Shown in pieces: positions 26,823 to 35,553 of a DNA stretch of 64,000 bases. Numbering within the stretch: the stretch's first letter is position 1; the number at the start of each line of letters is the position of its first letter. The notes under the pieces were generated by a model. That model did not search any database. It worked only from the letters and a program-made list of their open reading frames with translations, and was not told the origin of the DNA. The DNA comes from Blautia coccoides (GTDB lineage: Bacteria > Bacillota > Clostridia > Lachnospirales > Lachnospiraceae), in contig NZ_CP136422.1 in NCBI RefSeq assembly GCF_034355335.1, positions 2,576,501 to 2,640,500 of the forward strand. The letters are read 5' to 3'. The position numbers and the translations under genes were made by a program.

Positions 26823-27665
26823 TTGAGAATGGGAAAAGAAGAGCATCTGAATCAGGAAAACCATCCGAATATACAGCAGCTTCAGTATCTTTTGGAACTG
26901 GAGAAAATTGACAAAAAAAGAGGGTGCGTCATGCAGATCGCAAAAACCTGCGGGGTCAGCCACAGTCCGGTCAGCCGTTATCTGCAGTTCTGCTGTGAGA
27001 AAGGGTATTTGACAGAAGATTATGAGTTTACTAAATTAGGAAAAGCGTGGCTTGGGGGGTATAAAAAGCTTATAGAGGAATTAAAGGGCTATTTACTGCG
27101 CATAGGAGAACCGGAAGCGGAAGTTGCTGAGAATGTAAGGAATCTGATAGAAAATGTGAGTTACCATACATTGATGTCAATGATGCGGAATGATCAGGAG
27201 ATGAGACGGATGTATATTGCTGAAAAAAGAGGAGCAGTATCTAAAAATTTTCTGGCCAGTACCTTTGAAAACGGAATGTGGCATGTATGCTTTGCACTTT
27301 ATAAAAGGGATTCTGAGGATAAGATCAGTATATCCATGGCAGACAGAGGTTTTCAAAAACCGGCAACCATACGGCATAACAAGAGAGGGAGCTGGCTGGA
27401 ACTTCGAGTGTGTGAAATGAGTGCCAGATCACGGGCAGATGGTGAAGAAAAGCTGGGGCATCTGGAAACACTGAAATATGAGTACAAAGGTATGTTGTGT
27501 CAGGCAGAAGTAAAGGAAGATAAGCTGAGAATTCCACTGGACGCATGCCGCTTCCAGAGAAAACGCGAGGGCAGAATCAAAGGCGTGATTCCGGTAACGG
27601 TGACCTGCAATGTAGGCAGAACCCATATGCCGGAGAGTACGGCACTTTTGTTTTTTTGGATGTAA
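26823..27665 (+). CDS. Second DtxR-like regulator paralogue with degenerate metal site
   Basis: A 280-residue paralogue of the preceding protein with the same layout: a winged helix at about 33-68 (GCVMQIAKTCGVSHSPVSRYLQFCCEKGYL), a helical segment and an unknown C-terminal domain ending in Trp-Met. At the primary metal site the C-x-x-E-H of the first paralogue aligns with N-L-I-E-N, so the Cys and His are lost. It may have lost metal sensing, or may modulate its partner as a heterodimer. The start is either TTG 26823 (7 bases after AGGAG, ideal spacing) or ATG 26829. The gene begins 12 bases after its neighbour, so they are co-transcribed. Confidence 0.65.
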   Translation: MRMGKEEHLNQENHPNIQQLQYLLELEKIDKKRGCVMQIAKTCGVSHSPVSRYLQFCCEKGYLTEDYEFTKLGKAWLGGYKKLIEELKGYLLRIGEPEAEVAENVRNLIENVSYHTLMSMMRNDQEMRRMYIAEKRGAVSKNFLASTFENGMWHVCFALYKRDSEDKISISMADRGFQKPATIRHNKRGSWLELRVCEMSARSRADGEEKLGHLETLKYEYKGMLCQAEVKEDKLRIPLDACRFQRKREGRIKGVIPVTVTCNVGRTHMPESTALLFFWM

Positions 27666-27784
27666 CATGATAGATATAAAAATAATTAAAATATGAAATT
27701 TTTTTAGAGAGTAAAAAGAAACAAAAACGCTTGTACTTACAGGGAAAAAACCGTGCAGGACGGAAACGGTTTGGAAAAAAGAAG

Positions 27785-27814
27785 TTGACAGTATTTGGAA
27801 ATATATGCTATATA
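27785..27814 (+). promoter_or_regulatory. Promoter for the iron-uptake remnant
   Basis: A consensus -35 TTGACA (27785-27790), an 18-base spacer and TATATA (27809-27814). The operator at 27827 would overlap or adjoin the transcription start. Confidence 0.6.
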
Positions 27815-27826
27815 TTTAATGTGAGG

Positions 27827-27838
27827 TAGTTGAAACTA
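27827..27838. promoter_or_regulatory. Operator dyad 1 (TAGTT-N2-AACTA)
   Basis: TAGTT (27827-27831), GA, AACTA (27834-27838), just downstream of the putative -10. The half-sites resemble those of the dyad at 27905. Confidence 0.45.
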
Positions 27839-27904
27839 ACTGTATGATAGAGCAAAAAATTATATGCTTTTGATTGGTGGGCAGGCGTTGCTTTTTTTTA
27901 GGGA

Positions 27905-27926
27905 ATAGTTAGTGCATACTAACTAT
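27905..27926. promoter_or_regulatory. Operator dyad 2 (ATAGTTAGT-N4-ACTAACTAT)
   Basis: Perfect 9-base arms (27905-27913, 27918-27926) around GCAT. This is the best copy of the GTTAG/CTAAC dyad family in the window, 70 bases before the NEAT-like gene. DtxR/IdeR-type operators have similar TTAG/CTAA half-sites. Confidence 0.6.
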
Positions 27927-27995
27927 GACTATCATCGTAAGAATGCCATAAAATATTAAAGTTTTATAGCCGTTACGGCAGAAGGGATGGAAGAT

Positions 27996-28490
27996 ATGTT
28001 TAAGAAATTAGTAGCATTTGGTACAGCAGCAACTATGATGATGGCAATGGGGGTTACAACATTCGCGGCCGAAGGAGATACCACTACACTAGTAACAAAA
28101 CTGTATAAAAATGACAAATTCGATGCGAGTGCACCGGACAGCAATCTGTCTATGGGAAATGCTGCGGTAGAGAATACTACTTATGTTGAATAGGCAGATG
28201 GTACATATAAAGTGACTATTAATCTGAAGGAATCATTTAAAGCTTATGGCATGACGGGATATCTCACCGATGTACAGTTAGATATGGATAAAGACGGTGA
28301 TTATGACGAAGATGATGCTGGGTTATATGAAATTATTAAATCAAATAAAGCCGTTATAGGTGTTACTTTTGTTTCTGATACCGTTCCGACAGAAGCAACA
28401 AAGTATGATGCGAAATTTAAAACAAATGTTTCTATCATGCCGGCATCCGAAGGTGATTTCATTATTTTCCCCACAGTTGTGACGGAATAA
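27996..28490 (+). pseudogene. NEAT-like secreted protein interrupted by an in-frame TAG
   Basis: The reading frame begins MFKKLVAFGTAATMMMAMG and has a clear signal peptide ending at about TFAA. After the signal, KLYKNDKF...SNLSMGNAAVENTTYVE is followed by TAG at 28191-28193. The same frame then continues ADGTYKVTINLKESF to a TAA at 28490. The combined pattern (lyk...SMxNAA...tYVe-dGtYkVtinL...YdAKFKTnVSIMP) resembles a heme-binding NEAT domain. The stop therefore cuts the protein in the middle of a beta strand. Full length would be about 164 residues, with no sortase signal seen. Start 27996 is preferred over ATG 27987, which is too close to AAGGG. Confidence 0.6.
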
Positions 28491-28509
28491 TATAAAAGAA
28501 ATTCGCAGG

Positions 28510-28540
28510 GAGAGGCATACCAGATGTTGGCATGCCTCTC
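28510..28540 (+). terminator. Hairpin between the NEAT-like gene and the permease remnant
   Basis: GAGAGGCAT (28510-28518) and ATGCCTCTC (28532-28540) are perfect arms with a 13-base loop. Only TT follows, so it is a weak terminator or an attenuator. Confidence 0.45.
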
Positions 28541-28562
28541 TTACTGACGTTGGAGGTAAAGT

Positions 28563-28927
28563 ATGAGGGATGGAATAAAAAGTAAGATCTATAATCAGGC
28601 GTGGCGTCTATTGTCAATGTAAACACTATGCGTATCACGATCTCTCTTGTAGCTGTACTGCTTGCCAGTATCTCCACAGCCGTTGCGGGGGCTATCAGCT
28701 TTTTGGGCTTGATCGTTCCCCATATCGGAAGGATACTGGTGGGAAGTGACCACAAGGCATTGATACCGTTTTCCATGCTTTTCGGGGCGTTTACTTTCCT
28801 GCTGGCGGATACCATAGGGAGAACCGTTGCTTCGCCCTATGAGATTTCGGCATCCATTATCATGAGTGTTGTGGGCGGGCCATTCTTTATTATTCTGCTG
28901 AGGAGGTCAAAGAAATATGCAAACTAA
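28563..28927 (+). pseudogene. FecCD-family iron/siderophore ABC permease, internal deletion
   Basis: ATG 28563 with GGAGG upstream starts MRDGIKSKIYNQAWR, which reads as a permease N-terminus, but the frame stops at 28620. From about 28601 another frame encodes only the last ~105 residues of a FecCD-type permease: NVNTMRITISLVAVLLASISTAVAGAISFLGLIVPHIGR, then SMLFGAFTFLLADTIGR and IIMSVVGGPFFIILLRR. About two thirds of the usual ~330 residues are missing, with a frame change at the junction near 28600. The C-terminal part includes the IxFxGLxxPH coupling-helix region. The protein cannot form a normal importer. The intact ATPase gene overlaps its 3' end. Confidence 0.8.
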
Positions 28928-29693
28928 AACAGCAATGGAGGTTAAGAATCTCTCCTTTTCTTATGGTAAGAACAAGATTTTAAGAGATGTGTCTTTTGCC
29001 ATTGGGGAAGGGGAGATCACAACCATAATGGGAGCCAACGGCTGCGGCAAATCCACCTTGTTTTCCCTCATGACTAAGAACCTGTATCCAAGAAAGGGGA
29101 AAATCTTTTTGGGAGGAAAGAATATACAGAATCTGGGGCTGAAGGATTTTGCAAAGAAGGTGTCTATTGTACACCAGTATAATACCTCCAGTGATGATAT
29201 TACAGTGGAACGCCTGGTGTCATACGGAAGGACTCCTCACATGAAAATGATGCAGGCCAAAGGCGAGGAGGATGACCGGCTGGTAGAGTGGGCCATGGAG
29301 GTGACGAATATAACAAAATACCGGGACCGGGAGGTGGGGAAGCTCTCAGGCGGTCAGCGGCAGAGGGTGTGGATCGCCATGGCCCTTGCCCAGAATACAA
29401 AAATATTGTTTCTGGACGAACCCACTACATATCTGGATATCCGTTATCAGGTGGAAATCCTGGAGCTGGTAAAAAAATTGAACCAGGAATTTGGGATAAC
29501 GATCATCATGGTGCTTCATGACATCAATCAGGCCATATATTTTTCTGACAAAGTGATTGGTCTGAAAGGTGGGCTTGTGGAAATCCTGGGGAAACCAAAC
29601 GACGTGATCACAACAGAGAGTATTGAGACCCTCTATGGAATCCGTCTGGATGTAACAAAAATAGAAGGGCAGAAATTTGTCCTGACAATTTAG
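28917..29693 (+). CDS. Iron/siderophore ABC transporter ATPase (FepC/FhuC-like)
   Basis: A 258-residue ABC ATPase of the iron-chelate importer class. Walker A is GANGCGKST (about 38-46), the Q-loop is VHQYNTSS near 85, the signature is [17 protein letters not shown] near 144-160, Walker B is [12 protein letters not shown] near 164-175 and the H-loop is VLHDINQ near 200. The sequence is intact, but its permease is broken and no substrate-binding protein gene is nearby. It is now an orphan unless it serves another permease. AGGAGG precedes the ATG, which lies inside the permease remnant. Confidence 0.88.
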   Translation: MQTKTAMEVKNLSFSYGKNKILRDVSFAIGEGEITTIMGANGCGKSTLFSLMTKNLYPRKGKIFLGGKNIQNLGLKDFAKKVSIVHQYNTSSDDITVERLVSYGRTPHMKMMQAKGEEDDRLVEWAMEVTNITKYRDREVGKLSGGQRQRVWIAMALAQNTKILFLDEPTTYLDIRYQVEILELVKKLNQEFGITIIMVLHDINQAIYFSDKVIGLKGGLVEILGKPNDVITTESIETLYGIRLDVTKIEGQKFVLTI

Positions 29694-29707
29694 GAGAGTG
29701 TACGATT

Positions 29708-30106
29708 ATGAAGAAAAATCCATTCAGGATACTATGGATCATATTGGGATTTATCAGCCTGGCGTTAGGGACCATCGGTGTGGTGCTTCCGATTCTGCCC
29801 ACAGTGCCTTTTTACATGCTGACATTATTCTGTTTTGCAAAAAGCTCAGAAAAGCTGCACAACTGGTTTATGGGCACAGGATTATACAAGAAGCATCTGG
29901 AAAGCTTTGTGAAAAGCAAATCTATGACACTGCGAAGTAAGCTGACCATCATGGGTACCGTGACCATTGTTATGTCAGTAGGATTTATCATGATGAGCCG
30001 TGTTCCTGTGGGAAGGATCTGTCTGGCTGCCGTATGGGTATGCCATGTACTTTATTTTGCTTTCTGTATTAGGACCATTCCGGAAGGGGAAAAAGAATAT
30101 GATTAA
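29708..30106 (+). CDS. YbaN-like DUF454 membrane protein
   Basis: A 132-residue inner-membrane protein of the DUF454/YbaN family; its function is unknown. The N-terminal segment [49 protein letters not shown] is the family signature, with the LPTVPFYLL-type motif. Two further hydrophobic segments lie at about 75-115. The gene lies 15 bases after the ATPase gene, and its 3' end overlaps the next ABC gene by 8 bases. Coupling to an ABC pair is commonly observed for this family, but its meaning is not established. Confidence 0.82.
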   Translation: MKKNPFRILWIILGFISLALGTIGVVLPILPTVPFYMLTLFCFAKSSEKLHNWFMGTGLYKKHLESFVKSKSMTLRSKLTIMGTVTIVMSVGFIMMSRVPVGRICLAAVWVCHVLYFAFCIRTIPEGEKEYD

Positions 30107-31850
30107 GACACGACTGGTTAAGCTTCTTGCCCACGGAAAGAAGTATATTGTTTATAATATTCTGTGGCAGTGGATTGCGCTGCTATTTTGGATAGCCGCC
30201 ATATTCTCTGTGACAGGACTGCTGGAAAAGGCATTATACAGAGCCATGACTGCCAGAGACTGTGGAGAGACAGTCCTTGTCTTTGGGACTGCTGTAATTA
30301 TGCGCTTCCTATGTGACAGGATGTCCTCCAGGGCATCCTATCACGCAAGTGTGGATGTAAAACGGATTCTGAGAGAAAAGATTTATGAAAAGCTGCTGCG
30401 CCTGGGGGCTTCCTACAGGGAGCATACAGCCACCTCTTCTGTGGTACAGATGGCCGCAGAGGGAGTGGAGCAGCTTGAGATTTATTTTGGAAAATATCTT
30501 CCGCAGTTATTCTACAGCCTGCTGGCACCGGTGACTTTGTTTGCAGTGCTGGCTTTTGTGGATATTAAGGCAAGTGTGGTGCTGCTTCTTTGTGTCCCGC
30601 TGATTCCCATATCCATTGTACTGGTCCAGAAGTTTGCCAAAAGGCTTTTGAATAAATACTGGGGTATTTATGCCGGCCTTGGGGACAGCTTTTTGGAGAA
30701 TCTCCAAGGGCTTACAACCTTAAAGATTTATAGGGCGGATGAAAAGAAGGCAGAGGAGATGGATCGGGAGGCAGAGCAGTTCCGCAATATTACCATGAAG
30801 GTTCTTACTATGCAGCTTAACTCCACCAGTGTGATGGATATTGTGGCTTACGGCGGTGCTGCCATTGGCATGATCGTGGCTGTACGGGAGTATCTTGCCG
30901 GAAATGTATCCCTTGCGGGAACGCTGGCCATTGTGCTGCTGGCATCTGAGTTTTTTATTCCGCTTAGGCTGTTGGGGTCATTTTTTCATATTGCGATGAA
31001 CGGCATGGCAGCCAGCGATAAGATTTTTGCTCTGCTGGACACACCGGAACCGGAAAGAGGAACCGGGAGAGCCGAAAAAAGTGATCTGTCGGTGGATCTG
31101 TCCCATGTGAAGTTTTCTTATGAGGAGGACAGGGGGATATTGGAGGATGTGTCTCTGCATATTCCTGCCGGAAGTATGGTTTCTCTGGTAGGCACCTCCG
31201 GTTGTGGAAAGAGTACCATTGTATCCCTTCTGATGGGGCGCAATAAAGGGTACCAGGGGAGCATACGCATAGGTGAGAAAGAACTTTCCCAAATGGATGA
31301 GGAAAATCTCATGGAGACGGTGACACTGGTAAGCCATAACAGCTATCTGTTTAAAGGGACCGTGGAGGACAATCTGCGGATGGGCAGGCCGGATGCCACC
31401 AGGGCAGAGCTGGAGGAAGCACTCTCAAAAGTGAATCTGCTTGCGTTCTTAAAAGAACAGGACGGTTTGGATACAAAGGTACTAGAAAAAGGAAGCAATT
31501 TTTCAGGCGGACAATGTCAGAGGCTTGCCCTTGCAAGGGCGCTGCTTCACGATACGCCGGTGTACATTTTTGACGAAGCCGCATCCAATATTGATGTGGA
31601 GAGTGAAGAGATGATCATGGGCGTTATTCGGCAGATGGCTAAAGAGAAAACCGTGATCCTTATTTCCCACAGACTTGCCAATGGAGTGGGGGCAGACTGT
31701 ATCTATATGATGGAGAACGGAAGAATTGCTGAGACAGGAACCCACGGGGAACTGATGGGACAGTGCGGAAGCTACAGAAAACTTTTTGAGAGCCAGAGCG
31801 CTTTGGAACAGTATAGTCATGCAGCAGACAAAGAGGGGGCGAGAGGATGA
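30099..31850 (+). CDS. ABC transporter, fused permease-ATPase half (CydD-like)
   Basis: A 583-residue half-transporter with an N-terminal six-helix membrane domain (about 15-300) and a C-terminal ATPase. ATG 30099 is chosen because it overlaps the preceding gene with AAGGGG upstream; an in-frame start at 30000 lies deep inside that gene. Walker [10 protein letters not shown] is near 366, the signature is [16 protein letters not shown] (variant FSGGQ) near 473, and Walker [13 protein letters not shown] retains the catalytic Glu. It resembles CydD-type exporters of thiols or heme-related compounds. It surely pairs with the next gene, whose ATG overlaps its stop. Confidence 0.85.
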   Translation: MIKTRLVKLLAHGKKYIVYNILWQWIALLFWIAAIFSVTGLLEKALYRAMTARDCGETVLVFGTAVIMRFLCDRMSSRASYHASVDVKRILREKIYEKLLRLGASYREHTATSSVVQMAAEGVEQLEIYFGKYLPQLFYSLLAPVTLFAVLAFVDIKASVVLLLCVPLIPISIVLVQKFAKRLLNKYWGIYAGLGDSFLENLQGLTTLKIYRADEKKAEEMDREAEQFRNITMKVLTMQLNSTSVMDIVAYGGAAIGMIVAVREYLAGNVSLAGTLAIVLLASEFFIPLRLLGSFFHIAMNGMAASDKIFALLDTPEPERGTGRAEKSDLSVDLSHVKFSYEEDRGILEDVSLHIPAGSMVSLVGTSGCGKSTIVSLLMGRNKGYQGSIRIGEKELSQMDEENLMETVTLVSHNSYLFKGTVEDNLRMGRPDATRAELEEALSKVNLLAFLKEQDGLDTKVLEKGSNFSGGQCQRLALARALLHDTPVYIFDEAASNIDVESEEMIMGVIRQMAKEKTVILISHRLANGVGADCIYMMENGRIAETGTHGELMGQCGSYRKLFESQSALEQYSHAADKEGARG

Positions 31851-33550
31851 AAGAGAGAAGAAGCGGAATACGCATTATGGGAAGTCTGATTGGTTTAGTC
31901 AGACCTCTTATGGGACGAATGTTTGCGGCAGTTACCCTGGGAGTTCTCGGCTACCTGTGTGCTATTTTTCTGACTATACTGGCCGGATGCGCCATTTTGC
32001 ACGGATTAACTACGGTTGGTGCAGGGGGGATCCGTCTGACAGAACAGCCGGGATTTTTAATTTCTCTGCCCTTTGGAACTGTTTTTACAGTTATGGGTAT
32101 TATGGCAGTTCTTCGGGGCCTGCTGCATTACGCAGAACAATACTGTAACCATTATATTGCATTCAAATTGCTGGCTATTATCCGGCACAGAGTGTTTGCG
32201 TCCTTGCGCAGGCTATGTCCGGCAAAATTGGAGGGAAGAGACAAGGGGAACCTGATCTCCATTATAACTACGGACATTGAGCTTTTGGAAGTGTTTTATG
32301 CACATACGATCTCACCCATTGCCATAGGTTCCCTGACATCTCTGGTGATGGTGCTGTTTATAGGGCATTTTCATTTATATGCAGGAGTGCTGGCTCTTGC
32401 GGGATACTTGGTGGTGGGTGTCGTACTTCCTGTCTGGAATGGAAAACGAGGCGGAAGTAAAGGCATGGAATTTAGAACCGGCTTTGGGGAACTGAACAGC
32501 TTTGTGCTGGATTCCCTGCGGGGATTGGATGAGACCATTCAGTACGGACAGGGACAGAAGAGGAAAGAGCAGATGAATGAGCGCTCTGTAAAACTTGGCG
32601 GTATCCAGAAGGATTTAAGCAAAATGGAGGCGTCCGCCAGGGGCATCACCAATCTGAGCATCCTGGTATTTTCCTTTTTGATGCTGTTTCTCATGCTGTA
32701 TCTGTATCAGGGAGGACAGGCTGGCTTTTCAGAGGTGCTTTTGTGTACGGTTTCCATGATGGGTTCTTTTGGACCTGTGGTGGCATTATCCAGTCTTTCC
32801 AATAATCTGAACCAGACACTTGCCAGCGGGGAGCGGGTGCTTTCCATTCTGGAGGAGGAACCAATGGTACAGGAAGTGAGCGCTGAAAAAGAGACAGGAT
32901 TTACCGGTGCATCCTGTGAACATGTGAACTTTTCTTATGAGGAGGAGACGATTCTCAGGGATTATTCCATTTGTTTTAAACCGGGGCAGATCGTGGGGAT
33001 ACATGGTGCCAGCGGCTCCGGAAAATCTACGCTCTTAAAGCTCCTCATGAGATTCTGGGATACGCAGGACGGAAGTATAAAAATCTCCGACAGGGATATA
33101 AAGAAAATCAACACGGAAAATCTGCGGCGGATGGAATCATATGTTACCCAGGAGACTTATTTGTTCCACGATTCCATCGCCAACAACATTGCGGTTGGAA
33201 AGTCGGATGCGGACAGGGAAGAGATCATGGAGGCGGCAAAAAAAGCTTCCATCCACGATTTTATCATGACTCTGCCAAAAGGATATGATACGGAGGTGGG
33301 GGAACTGGGGGACACCCTTTCGGGGGGAGAACGCCAGAGGATTGGAATTGCCAGGGCTTTTCTTCACGATGCGCCATTTCTTCTTCTGGATGAACCAACC
33401 AGTAATCTGGATTCTTTGAATGAAGGCATCATATTGAAGTCCCTGAAGGACTCCTGTCATAAAAAGACCGTGATTCTTGTATCCCACAGGAAGTCCACTA
33501 TGAATCTGGCCGATATTGTGTATACGATGGATAATGGAAGGCTGTCCTGA
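31847..33550 (+). CDS. ABC transporter, fused permease-ATPase half (CydC-like)
   Basis: The second half of the heterodimeric exporter, 567 residues; the ATGA overlap with the first half indicates coupled translation. The membrane domain spans about 20-310. In the ATPase, Walker A GASGSGKST is near 389, the Q-loop is YVTQETYLF, the signature LSGGERQRIGIARAF is canonical, and Walker B is LLLDEPTSNLD. The signature here is LSGGE and in the partner FSGGQ, so both composite sites may be active. The substrate is not evident. Neighbouring iron genes suggest metal, heme or thiol export, by inference only. Confidence 0.85.
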   Translation: MKERRSGIRIMGSLIGLVRPLMGRMFAAVTLGVLGYLCAIFLTILAGCAILHGLTTVGAGGIRLTEQPGFLISLPFGTVFTVMGIMAVLRGLLHYAEQYCNHYIAFKLLAIIRHRVFASLRRLCPAKLEGRDKGNLISIITTDIELLEVFYAHTISPIAIGSLTSLVMVLFIGHFHLYAGVLALAGYLVVGVVLPVWNGKRGGSKGMEFRTGFGELNSFVLDSLRGLDETIQYGQGQKRKEQMNERSVKLGGIQKDLSKMEASARGITNLSILVFSFLMLFLMLYLYQGGQAGFSEVLLCTVSMMGSFGPVVALSSLSNNLNQTLASGERVLSILEEEPMVQEVSAEKETGFTGASCEHVNFSYEEETILRDYSICFKPGQIVGIHGASGSGKSTLLKLLMRFWDTQDGSIKISDRDIKKINTENLRRMESYVTQETYLFHDSIANNIAVGKSDADREEIMEAAKKASIHDFIMTLPKGYDTEVGELGDTLSGGERQRIGIARAFLHDAPFLLLDEPTSNLDSLNEGIILKSLKDSCHKKTVILVSHRKSTMNLADIVYTMDNGRLS

Positions 33551-33586
33551 AACGGTATGCTCCAAGTTGAAGCATCAGGATAAAAG

Positions 33587-33615
33587 TTGACGTTCCGTTC
33601 AAAATCATTTATGAT
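33587..33615 (+). promoter_or_regulatory. Promoter for the ABC-F gene
   Basis: TTGACG (33587-33592), a 17-base spacer, TATGAT (33610-33615), 38 bases before the ATG at 33653. Confidence 0.65.
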
Positions 33616-33652
33616 GAGTATTGTCAGTATGAGAATAAGAGGAGCGTCACAA

Positions 33653-35455
33653 ATGAACATATTAAATATAGAACATATCAGCAAAATATACGGAGAAAAG
33701 ACAATCTTTGAGGATGCTTCTTTCGGTATCCACGAAGGTGATAAAATAGGGATAATCGGTATCAACGGCACGGGAAAGACCACCCTGCTCAGAATGGTTG
33801 CGGGGATTGAGGAACCGGATGCGGGACAGATCGTCAGGCAGAATGGACTGCGCATTGCGTATCTGCCTCAGAATCCCGAATTTCCCCGGGATGCAACCGT
33901 ATCCTCCTATGCCCTGGGAAAGTCGGCGGAGACGGACTGGATGGTGGAGAGCAACCTGACAAAGCTTGGAATCGTGCAGTATGACACGCCACTTGACCAG
34001 TTGTCGGGAGGACAGAGAAGGAAAGTGGCTATGGCAAAGGTTCTGGCCTCGGATTTTGATGTTCTGCTGTTGGATGAGCCTACCAATCATCTGGACGAGG
34101 AAATGATCACCTGGCTGGAAGAGTATCTGAGGGAATACAGAGGTGTGATCCTTATGGTGACCCATGACCGGTACTTTCTGGACCGGGTATCCAACAGGAT
34201 CCTGGAGATCAGCCGGGGAAATATGTACAGTTATGATGCCAATTATTCCAAATTCCTGGAGCTGAAAGCAGAGCGGGAGGAGATGGAACTGGCCTCTGAG
34301 CGAAAAAGGCAGAGTGTCCTGCGCATGGAGCTGGAGTGGGCCAAGCGGGGCTGCCGGGCCAGAAGCACGAAGCAGAGAGCCAGACTGGAACGCCTGGAAG
34401 CCCTGAAAAGCGGAAAGGCTCCGGTACAGGATCAGACTGTGGAGATGGATTCCGTGGAGACAAGGATGGGAAAGAAGACCATTGAGTTGCACCATGTGAG
34501 CAAAAGCTATGGTGAGACGAAGCTGGTGGATGATTTTGACTATATTGTGCTTAGAAACCAGAGACTTGGGATCATTGGTCCAAACGGCTGCGGAAAATCC
34601 ACTCTGATCAAAATGATCGCGGGACTGATACAGCCGGATTCCGGTGAGATTGAGGTGGGTGAAACCATCAAGATCGGATATCTGGCACAGGAAGAGCCGG
34701 ATCTGGATACGAACCAGCGGGTGATCGATTATATCAAAGATATTGCTGAATACATCCAGACCAGAGACGGGAAGATCAGTGCCTCTCAGATGTTGGAGCG
34801 GTTTTTATTCACTCCGGACATGCAGTATACGCCTGTGTGCAAATTATCCGGCGGAGAGAAGAGAAGGCTGTACATGCTCTCCGTGCTTGTGAGCGGGGCC
34901 AATGTATATATTCTGGATGAGCCCTCCAACAATGTGGACATCCCCACTCTCACAATTTTGGAGGATTATCTGAATTCCTTTTCCGGTATTGTGATCACTG
35001 TATCCCATGACCGGTATTTTCTGGACAATGTTGTGGACAGGATATTTGAATTTGACGGCAGCGGACATCTGCAGCAGTATGAGGGCGGCTACACAGATTA
35101 TCTGGAGGCTAAGGAGAGACGACTGAAAGGGGCTGACATCAGCGTTTCCCAGAAAAAAGAGACTCCGGAAAAGAAGGAAGCAGTCAAGGATTGGAAACAG
35201 AACCGTCCGGCAAAGCTGAAATTTACGTTCAAGGAACAGAGAGAGTACGATACGATTGATGACGAGATCGCGGCTCTGGAGGAAAAAATAGAAAAACTGG
35301 ACCAGGATATGATGGCCAATGCCACCAACTCTTTAAAATTGTCTGAGATCACTGCCGAGAAGGAAAAGGCAGAGGCAGAACTGGAAGAGAAGATGGAACG
35401 CTGGGTCTATTTAAACGATCTGGCAGAAAAAATCGAGGAACAGAAAAATGCCTGA
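33653..35455 (+). CDS. ABC-F family ATPase (Uup/YdiF-like)
   Basis: A 600-residue soluble protein with two ABC domains and no membrane segments, typical of ribosome-associated ABC-F factors. ATG 33653 follows GAGGAG and fits the family start MNILNIEHISK; the open frame extends back over the promoter and is not used. First domain: GINGTGKTT near 36, LSGGQRRK near 119, LLLDEPTNHLDEE near 137. Second domain: GPNGCGKST near 316, LSGGEKRR near 399, YILDEPSNNVD near 419. The Lys/Glu-rich tail after residue ~530 is predicted coiled coil, as in Uup. A role in translation or antibiotic protection is possible; it is not a transporter. Confidence 0.88.
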   Translation: MNILNIEHISKIYGEKTIFEDASFGIHEGDKIGIIGINGTGKTTLLRMVAGIEEPDAGQIVRQNGLRIAYLPQNPEFPRDATVSSYALGKSAETDWMVESNLTKLGIVQYDTPLDQLSGGQRRKVAMAKVLASDFDVLLLDEPTNHLDEEMITWLEEYLREYRGVILMVTHDRYFLDRVSNRILEISRGNMYSYDANYSKFLELKAEREEMELASERKRQSVLRMELEWAKRGCRARSTKQRARLERLEALKSGKAPVQDQTVEMDSVETRMGKKTIELHHVSKSYGETKLVDDFDYIVLRNQRLGIIGPNGCGKSTLIKMIAGLIQPDSGEIEVGETIKIGYLAQEEPDLDTNQRVIDYIKDIAEYIQTRDGKISASQMLERFLFTPDMQYTPVCKLSGGEKRRLYMLSVLVSGANVYILDEPSNNVDIPTLTILEDYLNSFSGIVITVSHDRYFLDNVVDRIFEFDGSGHLQQYEGGYTDYLEAKERRLKGADISVSQKKETPEKKEAVKDWKQNRPAKLKFTFKEQREYDTIDDEIAALEEKIEKLDQDMMANATNSLKLSEITAEKEKAEAELEEKMERWVYLNDLAEKIEEQKNA

Positions 35456-35553
35456 ATGAAATAACGTATACCGTTTATAAATGCTGTACATCCTAAATAT
35501 GTCTGAAAAGCGGAAGCAAGCTGCAGATAATTTTAGACATAGAGGTGAAGAAC

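Larger units (their letters stand above)
27666..27995 (+). other. 330-base AT-rich regulatory gap before the NEAT-like gene
   Basis: The gap holds a promoter-like pair (27785-27814) and two DtxR-type dyads (27827-27838, 27905-27926). I see no gene in it and no clear terminator for the twin regulators. Confidence 0.6.

Noticed and set aside
28191..28193. Amber codon read as an amino acid (for example pyrrolysine) in the NEAT-like gene
   Set aside because: The window shows no pyl genes, and such secreted proteins are not known to use it. A simple nonsense change is more likely.
33587..33652. Upstream start for the ABC-F gene at 33587
   Set aside because: That stretch contains the promoter; ATG 33653 has a ribosome binding site and matches the family start.
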